A stretch of 64,000 nucleotides of DNA from Marinomonas mediterranea MMB-1 (GCF_000192865.1 NC_015276.1:186001-250000), one strand, 5' to 3'. Counted from the first letter of the stretch, positions 50,181 to 60,732 are shown. A program made the numbers and translations. Notes: a model not told the origin generated them from the sequence alone.

Positions 50181-50875
50181 TGGCTAAGCTAACTAAACGC
50201 GCTCGCTTGATCGCTGAAAAAGTTGAAGCGACTAAATTGTACTCTGTAGAAGAAGCGGTTGCTCTTCTTTCTGAGCTTTCTACTGTTAAGTTCAAAGAGT
50301 CTGTAGATGTTGCTGTTAATCTAGGTGTAGATCCTCGTAAATCTGATCAGGTTGTACGTGGTTCAACAGTATTGCCACACGGTACAGGTAAAGATGTACG
50401 TGTTGCCGTATTTGCTCAAGGTGCAAACGCAGAAGCTGCTAAAGAAGCAGGTGCTGATATCGTTGGTTTCGACGATCTTGCTGAGCAAGTGAAAGCAGGT
50501 AATCTAGATTTTGACGTTGTTATCGCTTCTCCAGATGCGATGCGCGTTGTTGGTCAATTGGGTCAGGTTCTAGGTCCACGTGGTCTTATGCCTAACCCTA
50601 AAGTTGGTACTGTTACTCCTGATGTTGCGACTGCAGTTAAAAACGCAAAAGCTGGTCAGGCTCGTTACCGTACTGATAAAAATGGTATTGTTCATGCAGG
50701 TGTTGGTTCTATCGACTTCTCTGCTGACGCTATCAAAGGTAACTTGGAAGCGCTTCTAAGCGACCTACGTCGTGCTAAGCCAGCGTCTTCTAAAGGTATC
50801 TTTATGAAGAAAGTGACTTTGTCCTCTACAATGGGACCTGGTCTATTGATTGATTTAGGTGCATTGAGCTTCTAA
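50180..50875 (+). CDS. rplA: 50S ribosomal protein L1
   Basis: This 231-residue two-domain protein of the L1 stalk (E. coli 234) carries the signature PDAMRVVGQLGQVLGPRGLM. In E. coli it also represses the L11 operon message. ATG 50180 overlaps the rplK stop (TAATG), so translation is coupled. Confidence 0.97.
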   Translation: MAKLTKRARLIAEKVEATKLYSVEEAVALLSELSTVKFKESVDVAVNLGVDPRKSDQVVRGSTVLPHGTGKDVRVAVFAQGANAEAAKEAGADIVGFDDLAEQVKAGNLDFDVVIASPDAMRVVGQLGQVLGPRGLMPNPKVGTVTPDVATAVKNAKAGQARYRTDKNGIVHAGVGSIDFSADAIKGNLEALLSDLRRAKPASSKGIFMKKVTLSSTMGPGLLIDLGALSF

Positions 50876-51086
50876 GTCGAGCTGAGGGCCTGTATGACTG
50901 TTTCATATAGGCCGTCACAGACCGTAGGAACGAGAGTTTAATTAAACGTTGCGAAACGTTTTTCCTGCGCAGATGGTGTGGCCCGATTCAGATTAAACTG
51001 GATCCAACTCACCAGTAAAGTACTCCGAGCAATCGGAGAGTTGGTAAAATTTAGGGACTTGTCCCTGCTAATCCAGGAGAAAACCA
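50876..51086 (+). promoter_or_regulatory. L10 leader (autoregulatory 5' region of rplJL)
   Basis: The 211-bp gap between rplA and rplJ contains several stems (for example ctccgagcaatcggag near 51021-51036 and gggacttgtccc at 51053-51064). This matches the position and size of the known L10 leader, where the L10-L7/L12 complex binds to repress translation. A promoter for rplJL may also lie here. Confidence 0.65.
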
Positions 51087-51587
51087 GTGGCATTAGGTCT
51101 AGAAGACAAAAAAGCCATTGTCGCCGAAGTTAGCGAAGTTGCCCAAAGTGCGTTGTCTGCTGTCGTAGCTGATTCCCGCGGTGTTACCGTTGGTGATATG
51201 ACTGCACTTCGCAAAGAAGCACGCGAAGCTGGTGTTTATGTACGTGTTGTGCGTAACACTCTAGCTCGTCGTGCTGTTGATGGCACTGACTTCGAATGCT
51301 TAAAAGACAGCTTCGTAGGTCCTACGTTGATTGCTTTCTCTAACGAACACCCAGGTGCGGCTGCTCGTTTATTGAAAGAATTCGCGAAAGGCAACGATGC
51401 GTTTGAAGTAAAAGCATTGGCGTTCAACGGTGAGTTGATCGCAGCAGGCGACATTGATCGTTTGGCATCTTTGCCAACATACGACGAAGCTATCGCGAAG
51501 TTGATGAGCGTACTACAGGGTGCTACAAGCAAACTGGTTCGTACTCTTGCGGCTGTACGCGAGCAGAAAGAGCAAGAAGCTGCGTAA
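51087..51587 (+). CDS. rplJ: 50S ribosomal protein L10
   Basis: This 166-residue stalk base protein has the conserved GLEDKKAIVAEVSEVAQSA start and RVVRNTLARRAV. Its C-terminal helix binds L7/L12 dimers. The start is GTG 51087, eight bases after aggag. Confidence 0.96.
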   Translation: MALGLEDKKAIVAEVSEVAQSALSAVVADSRGVTVGDMTALRKEAREAGVYVRVVRNTLARRAVDGTDFECLKDSFVGPTLIAFSNEHPGAAARLLKEFAKGNDAFEVKALAFNGELIAAGDIDRLASLPTYDEAIAKLMSVLQGATSKLVRTLAAVREQKEQEAA

Positions 51588-51666
51588 TTTTATACGCGCT
51601 CTTGATACACTTATTTTGTTTTATTGCCCTCGGGCAATTATTAAAGAATGCTAGGAAATCTGAGTC

Positions 51667-52041
51667 ATGGCTCTAACTAAAGAAGATATCATCAATGCAG
51701 TAGCAGAAATGTCTGTAATGGACGTTGTTGAACTTATCGAAGCAATGGAAGAAAAATTCGGCGTAACTGCAGCTGCTGCAGTTGTTGCTGGTCCTGCTGG
51801 CGGCGACGCTGGCGCAGCGGCTGAAGCTCAAACTGAGTTTGACGTTGTCCTAACTGCTGTTGGTGATAAGAAAGTTAACGTAATCAAAGCTGTACGTGCA
51901 GCAACTGGTCTTGGTCTTAAAGAAGCGAAAGGCATGGTTGACGGCGCTCCTGCTACAGTTAAAGAAGGCGTATCTAAAGAAGAAGCAGAAGAACTTAAAG
52001 CTGCTCTTGAAGAAGCTGGTGCATCTGTCGAAGTTAAATAA
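51667..52041 (+). CDS. rplL: 50S ribosomal protein L7/L12
   Basis: This 124-residue acidic stalk protein has an N-terminal dimerisation helix (IINAVAEMSVMDVVELIEAM), an Ala/Gly-rich hinge and the C-terminal factor-binding domain (KVNVIKAVRAATGLGLKEAK). ATG 51667. An attenuator follows before rpoB. Confidence 0.97.
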   Translation: MALTKEDIINAVAEMSVMDVVELIEAMEEKFGVTAAAAVVAGPAGGDAGAAAEAQTEFDVVLTAVGDKKVNVIKAVRAATGLGLKEAKGMVDGAPATVKEGVSKEEAEELKAALEEAGASVEVK

Positions 52042-52080
52042 TGACAGAACTTGTTCCAGAATTCGGCCTTTAGTCGAATT

Positions 52081-52196
52081 GGCTGGTGGCATTTTGCCAC
52101 CGGCCTTTTTGGGTTTCTAAAACCCAGATAAAATGAAAAGAATTTTTTATTGAGAGAAAACTCTCTCATTATTTGGTAAGGCCTTATCTAGGCCTT
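52081..52196 (+). terminator. rplL-rpoB attenuator region
   Basis: The 11-bp stem ggctggtggca (52081-52091) / tgccaccggcc (52095-52105), followed by five T, is an intrinsic terminator placed as the E. coli L12-beta attenuator is. A second hairpin, aaggcct (52178-52184) / aggcctt (52190-52196), lies nearer rpoB. The first would set the ratio of ribosomal protein to RNA polymerase. Confidence 0.75.
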
Positions 52197-52228
52197 TTGC
52201 GTCAATGTGCACAAGCTGGGGAATGCTG

Positions 52229-55200
52229 ATGGCTTACTCATACACTGAGAAAAAACGTATCCGTAAGGATTTCGGTAAACTGCCGCCCGTTTTGGATGTG
52301 CCATACTTGCTGGCAATTCAGCTTGAATCCTACCGTAAATTCCTGCAAGAGGGTAAAGACCTTGCAGAGCGTGAGGAATTAGGTCTACATGGGGCCTTTA
52401 AATCTGTCTTTCCAATGGTCAGCTTTTCCGGCAATGCGGCTCTAGAGTACGTCGATTACCGATTAGGCAAACCTGTTTTTGATGTAAAAGAGTGTCAACT
52501 GCGTGGCGTGACCTACGCGGCTCCTTTACGCGTTCGTGTAAGACTTATCATTTATGATAAAGAATCTTCGAACAAGGCAATTAAAGACATCCGTGAGCAA
52601 GAAGTATACATGGGCGAAATTCCGCTCATGACAGAAAACGGTACCTTTGTTATCAATGGTACAGAGCGTGTAATTGTATCTCAGTTGCATCGTTCTCCTG
52701 GTGTGTTCTTCGACCACGACCGTGGTAAGACTCACTCTTCAGGTAAGTTACTGCATTCTGCTCGTGTTATTCCTTACCGTGGTTCATGGTTGGACTTCGA
52801 GTTCGATCCTAAAGACTGCGTGTTCGTTCGTATCGACCGCCGTCGTAAGTTACCTGTTTCTATTTTGCTACGTGCATTAGGCTACAAAACAGAAGAAATC
52901 CTAGATACTTTCTTCGATACCGTTCGTTTCTACCTAAGTAAAGATGGGTTTGAGATGGATTTGGTTGCTAGCCGTCTTCGTGGTGAAACTGCACTGTTTG
53001 ATATTGTTGATGGTAACGGCGAGATCATCGTAGAAGAAGGTCGTCGTATTACTGCGAAACATATTCGTGCTATGGATAAAGCGGGTCTAGAACGTCTTTC
53101 TATTCCACTAGAATATATCCTAGGCAAAGTATCTGCGAAAAACCTTGTGCATCCTGCGACAGGTGAGTTGATTGCAGAGGCGAATACAGAGCTATCTGTT
53201 GATTTGTTAGAAGCGTTGGTGGGTTCAGGCATTAAAGAAATTGATGTGCTGTACACGAACGATTTGGATCACGGTCCATTTATTTCTGACACATTGCGTA
53301 TTGATCCAACAAACAATCAGCTGGAAGCATTGGTAGAAATTTACCGTATGATGCGCCCAGGCGAGCCGCCAACAAAAGAATCTGCTGAAGGCTTGTTCCA
53401 AGGTCTTTTCTTCGCAGAAGAGCGTTACGACCTTTCAAGTGTTGGTCGTATGAAGTTCAACCGTCGTTTAGGTCGTGATGAAGATAAAGGTCCGGGCATT
53501 CTGGATAATGAAGACATCATTGCGGTACTGAAGACGTTGTTGGATATCCGTAACGGTAACGGCATGGTAGATGATATCGACCATTTGGGTAACCGTCGCG
53601 TGCGTTCTGTTGGGGAAATGGCAGAGAACCAATTCCGCGTAGGTTTGGTTCGTGTTGAGCGTGCTGTTAAAGAGCGTCTGTCTATGGCAGAAGCTGATGG
53701 CTTGATGCCTCAAGATTTGTTGAACGCTAAACCAGTTGCTGCTGCGATTAAAGAGTTCTTCGGTTCCAGCCAGCTGTCTCAGTTCATGGACCAAAACAAC
53801 CCGCTTTCTGAGGTAACTCATAAGCGTCGTGTTTCTGCGCTTGGCCCCGGTGGTTTGACGCGAGAGCGTGCGGGCTTTGAAGTTCGAGACGTACACGCAA
53901 CACACTACGGTCGTGTTTGTCCTATCGAGACACCAGAGGGACCAAACATCGGTTTGATCAACTCGTTGTCTACGTATGCGCGTACTAACAGCTATGGTTT
54001 CCTTGAAACACCTTACCGTAAGGTTGTTGATGGCAAAATGACGGATGAAACGGTTTACGTTTCCGCTATTGATGAGGCGAAGTACGTAATCGCACAAGCA
54101 TCCGTTAATGTTGACGAAGAAGGCCGTTTGGTTGACGAATTGGTTCAGGTGCGTCACATGCACGAAACCACTTTGTTGGCAAAAGAAAAAGTGAACTTGA
54201 TGGACGTGTCTCCACGCCAGGTCGTTTCGGTTGCTGCTTCTTTGATTCCGTTCCTAGAACACGATGACGCAAACCGCGCATTGATGGGATCGAACATGCA
54301 ACGTCAAGCCGTTCCAACGTTAAAGGCTGATAAGCCTGTTGTTGGTACGGGTATGGAGCGCAATGTTGCGAAAGACTCAGGTGTTTGTATCGTTGCTCGT
54401 CGTGGCGGTGTGATTGAGTCTGTTGATGCAAGCCGAATCGTTGTACGTGTTAACTCTGAAGAGACGCTTGCAGGTGAGGCGGGTGTAGATATATACAACC
54501 TGACCAAATACGTGCGTTCTAACCAGAATACATGTATTAACCAGCGTACTCTTGTCATGAAAGGCGAAAAGGTTGCATCTGGCGATATCATGGCGGATGG
54601 CCCTTCTGTTGATATGGGTGATTTGGCCTTGGGTCAAAACATGCGTATCGCGTTCATGCCTTGGAATGGCTTTAACTTCGAGGACTCCATCCTTGTTTCT
54701 GAGCGAGTGGTAGAAGAAGATCGATTTACGTCTATCCATATCCAAGAGCTTACTTGTGTTGCTCGTGATACTAAGCTTGGGCCTGAAGAGATTACTGCGG
54801 ATATTCCAAACGTAGGTGAAGGCGCGCTTTCTAAACTTGATTCTTCCGGTGTTGTTTACATCGGTGCAGAAGTAGAGCCTGGCGATATTCTAGTTGGTAA
54901 AGTGACACCTAAAGGTGAAACTCAGCTGACTCCAGAAGAAAAGCTGTTGCGTGCTATCTTCGGTGAAAAAGCGTCTGATGTTAAAGATACATCTCAGCGC
55001 GTTAAAACCGGTACTCGCGGTACAGTTATCGATGTTCAGGTCTTTACTCGTGATGGCATCGAAAAAGACGAACGTGCGAAATCTATTGAAAAGTCTCAGT
55101 TAGACCAAGTACGTAAAGATCTTAACGAAGAGTTCCGTATCGTCGAGAAAGCGACGTTTGAACGTCTAGCGGAAGCGCTAGTCGGTCAGCAAGCAGAAGG

Positions 55201-56329
55201 CGGTCCTGGTCTAGCACGTAATGCAATCATTACTGAAGACTACCTGGCTAATTTGGACCACCCTGAGTGGTTTAAGATTCGTGTAGCAAGTGAAGACGCT
55301 AGTGAACAGCTAGAGAAAGCGCAAGCGGCTTTGATTGAACGTCGTAAAGAGCTTGATGCTAAGTTCGAAGATAAGAAGCGTAAGCTTCAAACTGGCGATG
55401 ACTTGGCGCCTGGCGTACTTAAGATTGTTAAAGTTTATGTTGCTATCAAACGTCGTATTCAGCCTGGTGATAAAATGGCCGGCCGTCATGGTAACAAAGG
55501 TGTAATCTCGAAAATTATGCCTGTTGAAGATATGCCATACGACGAAAATGGTGACCCTGTCGACATCGTCTTGAACCCTCTTGGTGTTCCGTCTCGAATG
55601 AACGTAGGTCAGGTTCTTGAGACTCACTTAGGTGCAGCAGCAAAAGGTCTTGGTCGTAAGATCAACGAGATGATCCAGATTGAGCGAGAAAAAGCTGAGA
55701 CAGTGCAAGAACTTCGTTCTTTCTTAGGTGAGGTTTATAACGGTCATGAAGATGGACTGCGCTCAGCTCGTGTAGAAGATCTTGATAGCTTCACAGATGA
55801 CGAAATCTTAACGCTGGCATCGAACCTTAAAGGCGGCGTGCCTATGGCATCTGGTGCTTTTGATGGTGCTAAAGAAGCAGAAATCAAACGCATGTTGCGT
55901 CTTGCTGGCTTGAACGAAAGCGGTCAAATTAAGTTGTTTAACGGTCGTACTGGTGATGCCTTTGAGCGTCCAGTAACGGTTGGTTACATGTACATGCTTA
56001 AGTTGAACCACTTGGTAGACGACAAAATGCACGCTCGTTCTACAGGTTCTTACAGCTTGGTTACTCAGCAGCCTCTTGGTGGTAAAGCTCAGTTTGGTGG
56101 ACAGCGTTTCGGTGAGATGGAGGTATGGGCACTTGAAGCTTATGGTGCAGCATACACACTACAAGAAATGTTGACCGTTAAGTCTGATGACGTGAATGGC
56201 CGTACTAAGATGTATAAGAACATCGTAGATGGCGATCATCGTATGGAACCAGGCATGCCAGAATCCTTCAACGTATTGGTTAAAGAGATCCGTTCTCTTG
56301 GTATCGATATCGAGTTGGAAAACGAATAA
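52229..56329 (+). CDS. rpoB: RNA polymerase beta subunit
   Basis: This 1366-residue core subunit (E. coli 1342) starts at MAYSYTEKKRIRKDFGKLPP, set at ATG 52229 since relatives begin there; upstream in-frame codons 52205 and 52223 are not used. The rifampicin region (SQLSQFMDQNNPLSE, then HKRRVSALGPGGL) is wild-type at positions known for resistance. The C-terminal GQRFGEMEVWALEAYGAAY block is intact. Confidence 0.98.
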   Translation: MAYSYTEKKRIRKDFGKLPPVLDVPYLLAIQLESYRKFLQEGKDLAEREELGLHGAFKSVFPMVSFSGNAALEYVDYRLGKPVFDVKECQLRGVTYAAPLRVRVRLIIYDKESSNKAIKDIREQEVYMGEIPLMTENGTFVINGTERVIVSQLHRSPGVFFDHDRGKTHSSGKLLHSARVIPYRGSWLDFEFDPKDCVFVRIDRRRKLPVSILLRALGYKTEEILDTFFDTVRFYLSKDGFEMDLVASRLRGETALFDIVDGNGEIIVEEGRRITAKHIRAMDKAGLERLSIPLEYILGKVSAKNLVHPATGELIAEANTELSVDLLEALVGSGIKEIDVLYTNDLDHGPFISDTLRIDPTNNQLEALVEIYRMMRPGEPPTKESAEGLFQGLFFAEERYDLSSVGRMKFNRRLGRDEDKGPGILDNEDIIAVLKTLLDIRNGNGMVDDIDHLGNRRVRSVGEMAENQFRVGLVRVERAVKERLSMAEADGLMPQDLLNAKPVAAAIKEFFGSSQLSQFMDQNNPLSEVTHKRRVSALGPGGLTRERAGFEVRDVHATHYGRVCPIETPEGPNIGLINSLSTYARTNSYGFLETPYRKVVDGKMTDETVYVSAIDEAKYVIAQASVNVDEEGRLVDELVQVRHMHETTLLAKEKVNLMDVSPRQVVSVAASLIPFLEHDDANRALMGSNMQRQAVPTLKADKPVVGTGMERNVAKDSGVCIVARRGGVIESVDASRIVVRVNSEETLAGEAGVDIYNLTKYVRSNQNTCINQRTLVMKGEKVASGDIMADGPSVDMGDLALGQNMRIAFMPWNGFNFEDSILVSERVVEEDRFTSIHIQELTCVARDTKLGPEEITADIPNVGEGALSKLDSSGVVYIGAEVEPGDILVGKVTPKGETQLTPEEKLLRAIFGEKASDVKDTSQRVKTGTRGTVIDVQVFTRDGIEKDERAKSIEKSQLDQVRKDLNEEFRIVEKATFERLAEALVGQQAEGGPGLARNAIITEDYLANLDHPEWFKIRVASEDASEQLEKAQAALIERRKELDAKFEDKKRKLQTGDDLAPGVLKIVKVYVAIKRRIQPGDKMAGRHGNKGVISKIMPVEDMPYDENGDPVDIVLNPLGVPSRMNVGQVLETHLGAAAKGLGRKINEMIQIEREKAETVQELRSFLGEVYNGHEDGLRSARVEDLDSFTDDEILTLASNLKGGVPMASGAFDGAKEAEIKRMLRLAGLNESGQIKLFNGRTGDAFERPVTVGYMYMLKLNHLVDDKMHARSTGSYSLVTQQPLGGKAQFGGQRFGEMEVWALEAYGAAYTLQEMLTVKSDDVNGRTKMYKNIVDGDHRMEPGMPESFNVLVKEIRSLGIDIELENE

Positions 56330-56349
56330 GCACGAATCACATTTGACCT

Positions 56350-56372
56350 GCTGGGGAGCGCGGCTCCCCAGC
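56350..56372 (+). repeat. Perfect 10-bp hairpin between rpoB and rpoC
   Basis: GCTGGGGAGC (56350-56359), gcg, then GCTCCCCAGC (56363-56372). It is highly G+C-rich with no T tract, so it will not terminate transcription; it may be an RNA processing or stability element, or may affect rpoC translation, since it lies 22 bases before the start. Confidence 0.7.
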
Positions 56373-56394
56373 CTTACGAGTGGGGCGAATATAC

Positions 56395-59300
56395 ATGAAA
56401 GACTTATTAGGTCTTCTAAAATCACAAGGACAATCTGACGAGTTTGATTCGATTCGTATCGGTCTGGCTTCGCCAGATATGATTCGTTCGTGGTCTTACG
56501 GCGAAGTTAAAAAGCCTGAGACGATCAACTACCGTACGTTCAAGCCTGAGCGTGACGGATTGTTCTGTGCAAAAATCTTTGGTCCTATTAAGGACTACGA
56601 ATGCTTGTGTGGTAAATACAAGCGTTTGAAACACCGTGGTGTCATTTGTGAGAAGTGTGGCGTTGAAGTTGCTCTGTCTAAAGTGCGCCGTGAGCGTATG
56701 GGGCATATCGAACTAGCGTCTCCAGTTGCTCATATTTGGTTCTTGAAGTCTCTTCCGTCTCGTATCGGTCTTATCCTAGATATGACGCTACGTGATATTG
56801 AGCGAGTGCTTTATTTCGAATCTTTCATAGTAATTGACCCAGGCATGACAACGCTTGATAAAGGTCAGCTTTTGAATGATGAGCAGTATTTCGAAGCACT
56901 AGAAGAGTTTGGTGATGAATTTGACGCTCGTATGGGTGCTGAAGCTATCCAAATGTTGCTACGCGACATGGATATGGCTGAAGAAATCAACACGATGCGT
57001 GAAGAATTGAACGCAACAAACTCTGAAACTCGTATTAAGAAGCTTTCTAAGCGTTTGAAGTTGATTGAAGCGTTCCATAATTCTGGTAACAACCCAGAAT
57101 GGATGGTGCTTGAAGTACTGCCAGTACTTCCGCCAGATCTTCGTCCTCTTGTGCCGCTAGAAGGTGGGCGTTTTGCGACGTCTGACTTGAACGATTTATA
57201 TCGTCGAGTGATCAACCGTAACAACCGTTTGAAACGTCTTTTAGAGCTTGCTGCACCGGATATCATCGTACGTAACGAAAAGCGTATGTTGCAAGAGTCT
57301 GTTGATGCATTGCTTGATAACGGTCGTCGTGGTCGCGCAATTACCGGTTCTAACAAGCGTCCTCTGAAATCTTTGGCAGATATGATCAAAGGTAAGCAAG
57401 GTCGTTTCCGTCAGAACTTGCTTGGTAAGCGTGTAGACTACTCTGGTCGTTCTGTAATCACCGTAGGTCCTTCATTGCGTTTGCACCAGTGTGGTCTTCC
57501 TAAGAAGATGGCACTTGAGCTGTTTAAACCATTTATCTTCTCTAAACTAGAGCTACGCGGCATGGCAACGACCATTAAAGCTGCGAAGAAAATGGTAGAG
57601 CGTGAAACACCAGAGGTTTGGGATATTCTAGATGAAGTTATCCGCGAACACCCTGTAATGCTTAACCGTGCGCCTACATTGCACCGTTTGGGTATTCAAG
57701 CGTTCGAACCTATGTTGATCGAAGGTAAAGCGATTCAGTTGCACCCACTTGTGTGTGCGGCGTATAACGCTGACTTCGATGGTGACCAAATGGCGGTACA
57801 TGTACCTCTAACAATCGAAGCTCAGTTAGAAGCACGTGCATTGATGATGTCTACAAACAACATCTTGTCCCCAGCGAACGGTGAGCCGATCATTGTTCCT
57901 TCTCAAGACGTTGTATTGGGTCTTTACTACATGACTCGCGACAAGATCAACGCTAAAGGTGAAGGCATGGCTTTCGCTGACATCAAAGAGGTTCATAGAG
58001 CCTATGGTGCTAAGCAAGTTGAACTGCACGCAAAAGTTAAAGTACGTATCAACCAAGTTGATACAACGCTAGAAGGTGAAAAAGTTCCTTCGACTTTCAT
58101 TGCAGATACAACTGTTGGTCGTGCGTTGTTGTTTGATGTTGTTCCTGATGGCCTTCCCTTCTCGGTTGTTAACCAGCCGATGAAAAAGAAAGCGATCTCG
58201 AACCTAATCAACCAATGTTACCGTAAGGTTGGCTTGAAAGAGACGTGTATTTTTGCAGACCAGTTGATGTATACCGGTTTCCAATACGCGACAGCGTCTG
58301 GTTCTTCTGTTGGTGTGGATGACTTCGTTATTCCGCCAGAAAAAGCTGAAATCATTTCTCGCGCAGAAGAAGAAGTTAAAGAAGTTGAATACCAGTTTGC
58401 TGATGGTCTTGTAACGCAAGGCGAGAAATACAACAAGGTAATTGACCTTTGGTCTCGTACTAACGAAACCGTAACTGATGCCATGATGAAAAACTTGGCA
58501 AAAGAGACTGTTATCAATAAAGATGGAGAAGAGGTTGAGCAACAATCTTTTAACTCTGTTTATATGATGGCTGACTCCGGTGCCCGTGGTAGTGTCGCTC
58601 AGATGCGTCAGCTAGGTGGTATGCGTGGTCTGATGGCGAAACCAGATGGTTCCATCATCGAGACGCCTATTACGGCGAACTTCCGTGAAGGTCTGTCGGT
58701 TCTTCAGTACTTTACCTCGACTCACGGTGCTCGTAAGGGTCTTGCCGATACCGCACTTAAAACTGCGAACTCCGGTTACCTAACGCGTCGTCTTGTAGAT
58801 GTTGCTCAAGATTTGGTAATCACAGAAGTAGATTGTGGTTCATCTGACGGTATTACCGTAAACGCGATGATTGAAGGTGGAGACGTAGTTGTTCCTCTTG
58901 GTCAACGTGTACTGGGTCGTGTTGTTGCACAGGATGTAATGGACACTAAAGGTGAGCTTGTTCTTGCTGCTGGTACTTTGATTGATGAGCATCACATTCG
59001 CACAATCGAAGCGGCAGGTGTTGACGAAATGATCGTTCGCTCTGTTATTACTTGTGATACTAAACACGGTGTATGTGGTAAGTGTTACGGTCGTGATTTG
59101 GCTCGTGGTCACTTGGTTAACATTGGTGAGGCTATTGGTGTTGTTGCTGCGCAATCTATCGGTGAGCCGGGTACACAGCTTACCATGCGTACATTCCACA
59201 TCGGTGGTGCGGCATCTCGTGCTTCAGCGGTAGATAGTGTTCAAGTGAAGAGTGCTGGTACCGTTCGTTTCCATAAGATGAAGAGCATTGAGCGCGAAAA

Positions 59301-60597
59301 TGGCCAATTGGTTGTTGCTTCTCGTTCATCTGAGTTGGCTATTGCAGACGAAGCTGGCCGTGAGAAAGAGCGTTATAAGCTTCCTTACGGTGCGGTTCTA
59401 AGTGTGCTTGACGGTGATTCTGTTACTGCTGGTCAAGTCGTTGCTAACTGGGATCCACATACCCACCCAATCGTGTCTGAGACGCAAGGTCGTCTTGAAT
59501 TCTCTGGTATGGATGAGGGTGTAACTATCCGTCGTCAGTCCGATGAGATGACAGGTTTGACTACCATCGAAGTCTTGGAAATGAGAGATCGACCTTCAGC
59601 AGGTAAAGATCTTCGTCCTATGATTGCGGTTGTGGATGAATCAGGTAATCCAGTAATGATTCCTGGTACAGATTCTCCAGTTCAATACATGCTTCCAGAG
59701 AAAGCGTTATTGAGTTTGGATCACGGTGCTACGATTAAGTCAGGTGAAGTCTTGGCTCGTATCCCGCAAGAATCTCAAGGTAACAAAGATATCACGGGTG
59801 GTCTGCCTCGAGTAGCTGACCTATTTGAAGCTCGTCGTCCTAAAGATCCAGCGATCATGGCAGAAGCGACAGGTGTTGTTGGCTTTGGTAAAGAGACGAA
59901 AGGTAAGATTCGATTGGTTATCAATCCGCAAGACGGAAGTGATCCAATTGAGACTCTTATTCCTAAGTGGCGTCAGATCAACATCTTTGATGGTGAAGAA
60001 GTGGCTAAGGGTGAGATCATTGCCGATGGTCCTCTAAACCCTCATGATATCTTACGCTTGAAAGGTGTGGAGGCTTTGGCTGACTACATCACAATGGAAA
60101 TTCAAGAAGTATACCGTTTGCAAGGTGTAGTGATAAACGACAAACACATTGAGGTTATCGTTCGTCAAATGCTGCGCAAAGTGGATGTGGGTGAGGCCGG
60201 TGATACTGACCTTATTCAAGGTGACCAAATTGAATACACTCAATTGTTGGATGCGAACGAAGCTGCAGAAGCAGATGACAAGTTCCCAGCTAAGTTTGAG
60301 CGCGTTCTACTTGGTATCACAAAAGCATCTTTGGCTACCGAATCCTTTATTTCTGCCGCGTCGTTCCAAGAAACAACGCGTGTATTAACAGAAGGTGCGG
60401 TAACCGGTAAGAAAGACCACTTACGTGGTCTGAAAGAAAACGTTGTAGTAGGTCGACTTATCCCAGCGGGTACAGGTTTGGCATACCACAGCGAGCGCAA
60501 GAACAAGAAAGAACTTGCGCAAGCAGCGAAGGAAGGAAGTGCTACAGTAAGTGCTTCTGATGTCGAAGAAGCACTAAGTGCCGCTCTAAAAGACTAA
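56395..60597 (+). CDS. rpoC: RNA polymerase beta' subunit
   Basis: This 1400-residue catalytic subunit starts MKDLLGLLKSQGQSDEFDSI at ATG 56395; the upstream GTG 56380 would add five residues not found in relatives. It carries the first zinc site (CLCGKYKRLKHRGVICEKC), the active-centre NADFDGDQMAVHVPL with three metal-binding Asp, the second zinc site (CDTKHGVCGKC), and the trigger-loop region MRGLMAKPDGSIIETPI. Complete. Confidence 0.98.
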   Translation: MKDLLGLLKSQGQSDEFDSIRIGLASPDMIRSWSYGEVKKPETINYRTFKPERDGLFCAKIFGPIKDYECLCGKYKRLKHRGVICEKCGVEVALSKVRRERMGHIELASPVAHIWFLKSLPSRIGLILDMTLRDIERVLYFESFIVIDPGMTTLDKGQLLNDEQYFEALEEFGDEFDARMGAEAIQMLLRDMDMAEEINTMREELNATNSETRIKKLSKRLKLIEAFHNSGNNPEWMVLEVLPVLPPDLRPLVPLEGGRFATSDLNDLYRRVINRNNRLKRLLELAAPDIIVRNEKRMLQESVDALLDNGRRGRAITGSNKRPLKSLADMIKGKQGRFRQNLLGKRVDYSGRSVITVGPSLRLHQCGLPKKMALELFKPFIFSKLELRGMATTIKAAKKMVERETPEVWDILDEVIREHPVMLNRAPTLHRLGIQAFEPMLIEGKAIQLHPLVCAAYNADFDGDQMAVHVPLTIEAQLEARALMMSTNNILSPANGEPIIVPSQDVVLGLYYMTRDKINAKGEGMAFADIKEVHRAYGAKQVELHAKVKVRINQVDTTLEGEKVPSTFIADTTVGRALLFDVVPDGLPFSVVNQPMKKKAISNLINQCYRKVGLKETCIFADQLMYTGFQYATASGSSVGVDDFVIPPEKAEIISRAEEEVKEVEYQFADGLVTQGEKYNKVIDLWSRTNETVTDAMMKNLAKETVINKDGEEVEQQSFNSVYMMADSGARGSVAQMRQLGGMRGLMAKPDGSIIETPITANFREGLSVLQYFTSTHGARKGLADTALKTANSGYLTRRLVDVAQDLVITEVDCGSSDGITVNAMIEGGDVVVPLGQRVLGRVVAQDVMDTKGELVLAAGTLIDEHHIRTIEAAGVDEMIVRSVITCDTKHGVCGKCYGRDLARGHLVNIGEAIGVVAAQSIGEPGTQLTMRTFHIGGAASRASAVDSVQVKSAGTVRFHKMKSIERENGQLVVASRSSELAIADEAGREKERYKLPYGAVLSVLDGDSVTAGQVVANWDPHTHPIVSETQGRLEFSGMDEGVTIRRQSDEMTGLTTIEVLEMRDRPSAGKDLRPMIAVVDESGNPVMIPGTDSPVQYMLPEKALLSLDHGATIKSGEVLARIPQESQGNKDITGGLPRVADLFEARRPKDPAIMAEATGVVGFGKETKGKIRLVINPQDGSDPIETLIPKWRQINIFDGEEVAKGEIIADGPLNPHDILRLKGVEALADYITMEIQEVYRLQGVVINDKHIEVIVRQMLRKVDVGEAGDTDLIQGDQIEYTQLLDANEAAEADDKFPAKFERVLLGITKASLATESFISAASFQETTRVLTEGAVTGKKDHLRGLKENVVVGRLIPAGTGLAYHSERKNKKELAQAAKEGSATVSASDVEEALSAALKD

Positions 60598-60609
60598 ATT
60601 TGCTGATTT

Positions 60610-60684
60610 AGTCAAAGGGAGGTGATTTTTTAGTCTCCTCCCTATTGACTGTTTTATAGGCGCAAATTACACTTGCGCCTCCTT
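60610..60684 (+). terminator. Two hairpins after rpoC
   Basis: First, agtcaaagggagg (60610-60622) pairs with cctccctattgact (60637-60650), followed by gtttta. Second, ggcgcaa (60659-60665) pairs with ttgcgcc (60673-60679), followed by tccttaatttt. The two in series likely end the rpo transcript; the second overlaps the region before rpsL. Confidence 0.7.
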
Positions 60685-60732
60685 AATTTTGACGATATCC
60701 GTCATAAGTATTGGATTTGTGGAGCTTGTATA

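Noticed and set aside
53468..54163. Long minus-strand reading frame (231 codons) opposite rpoB
   Set aside because: It is a shadow of the strongly biased rpoB codon pattern; it has no family resemblance and the plus-strand frame is certain.
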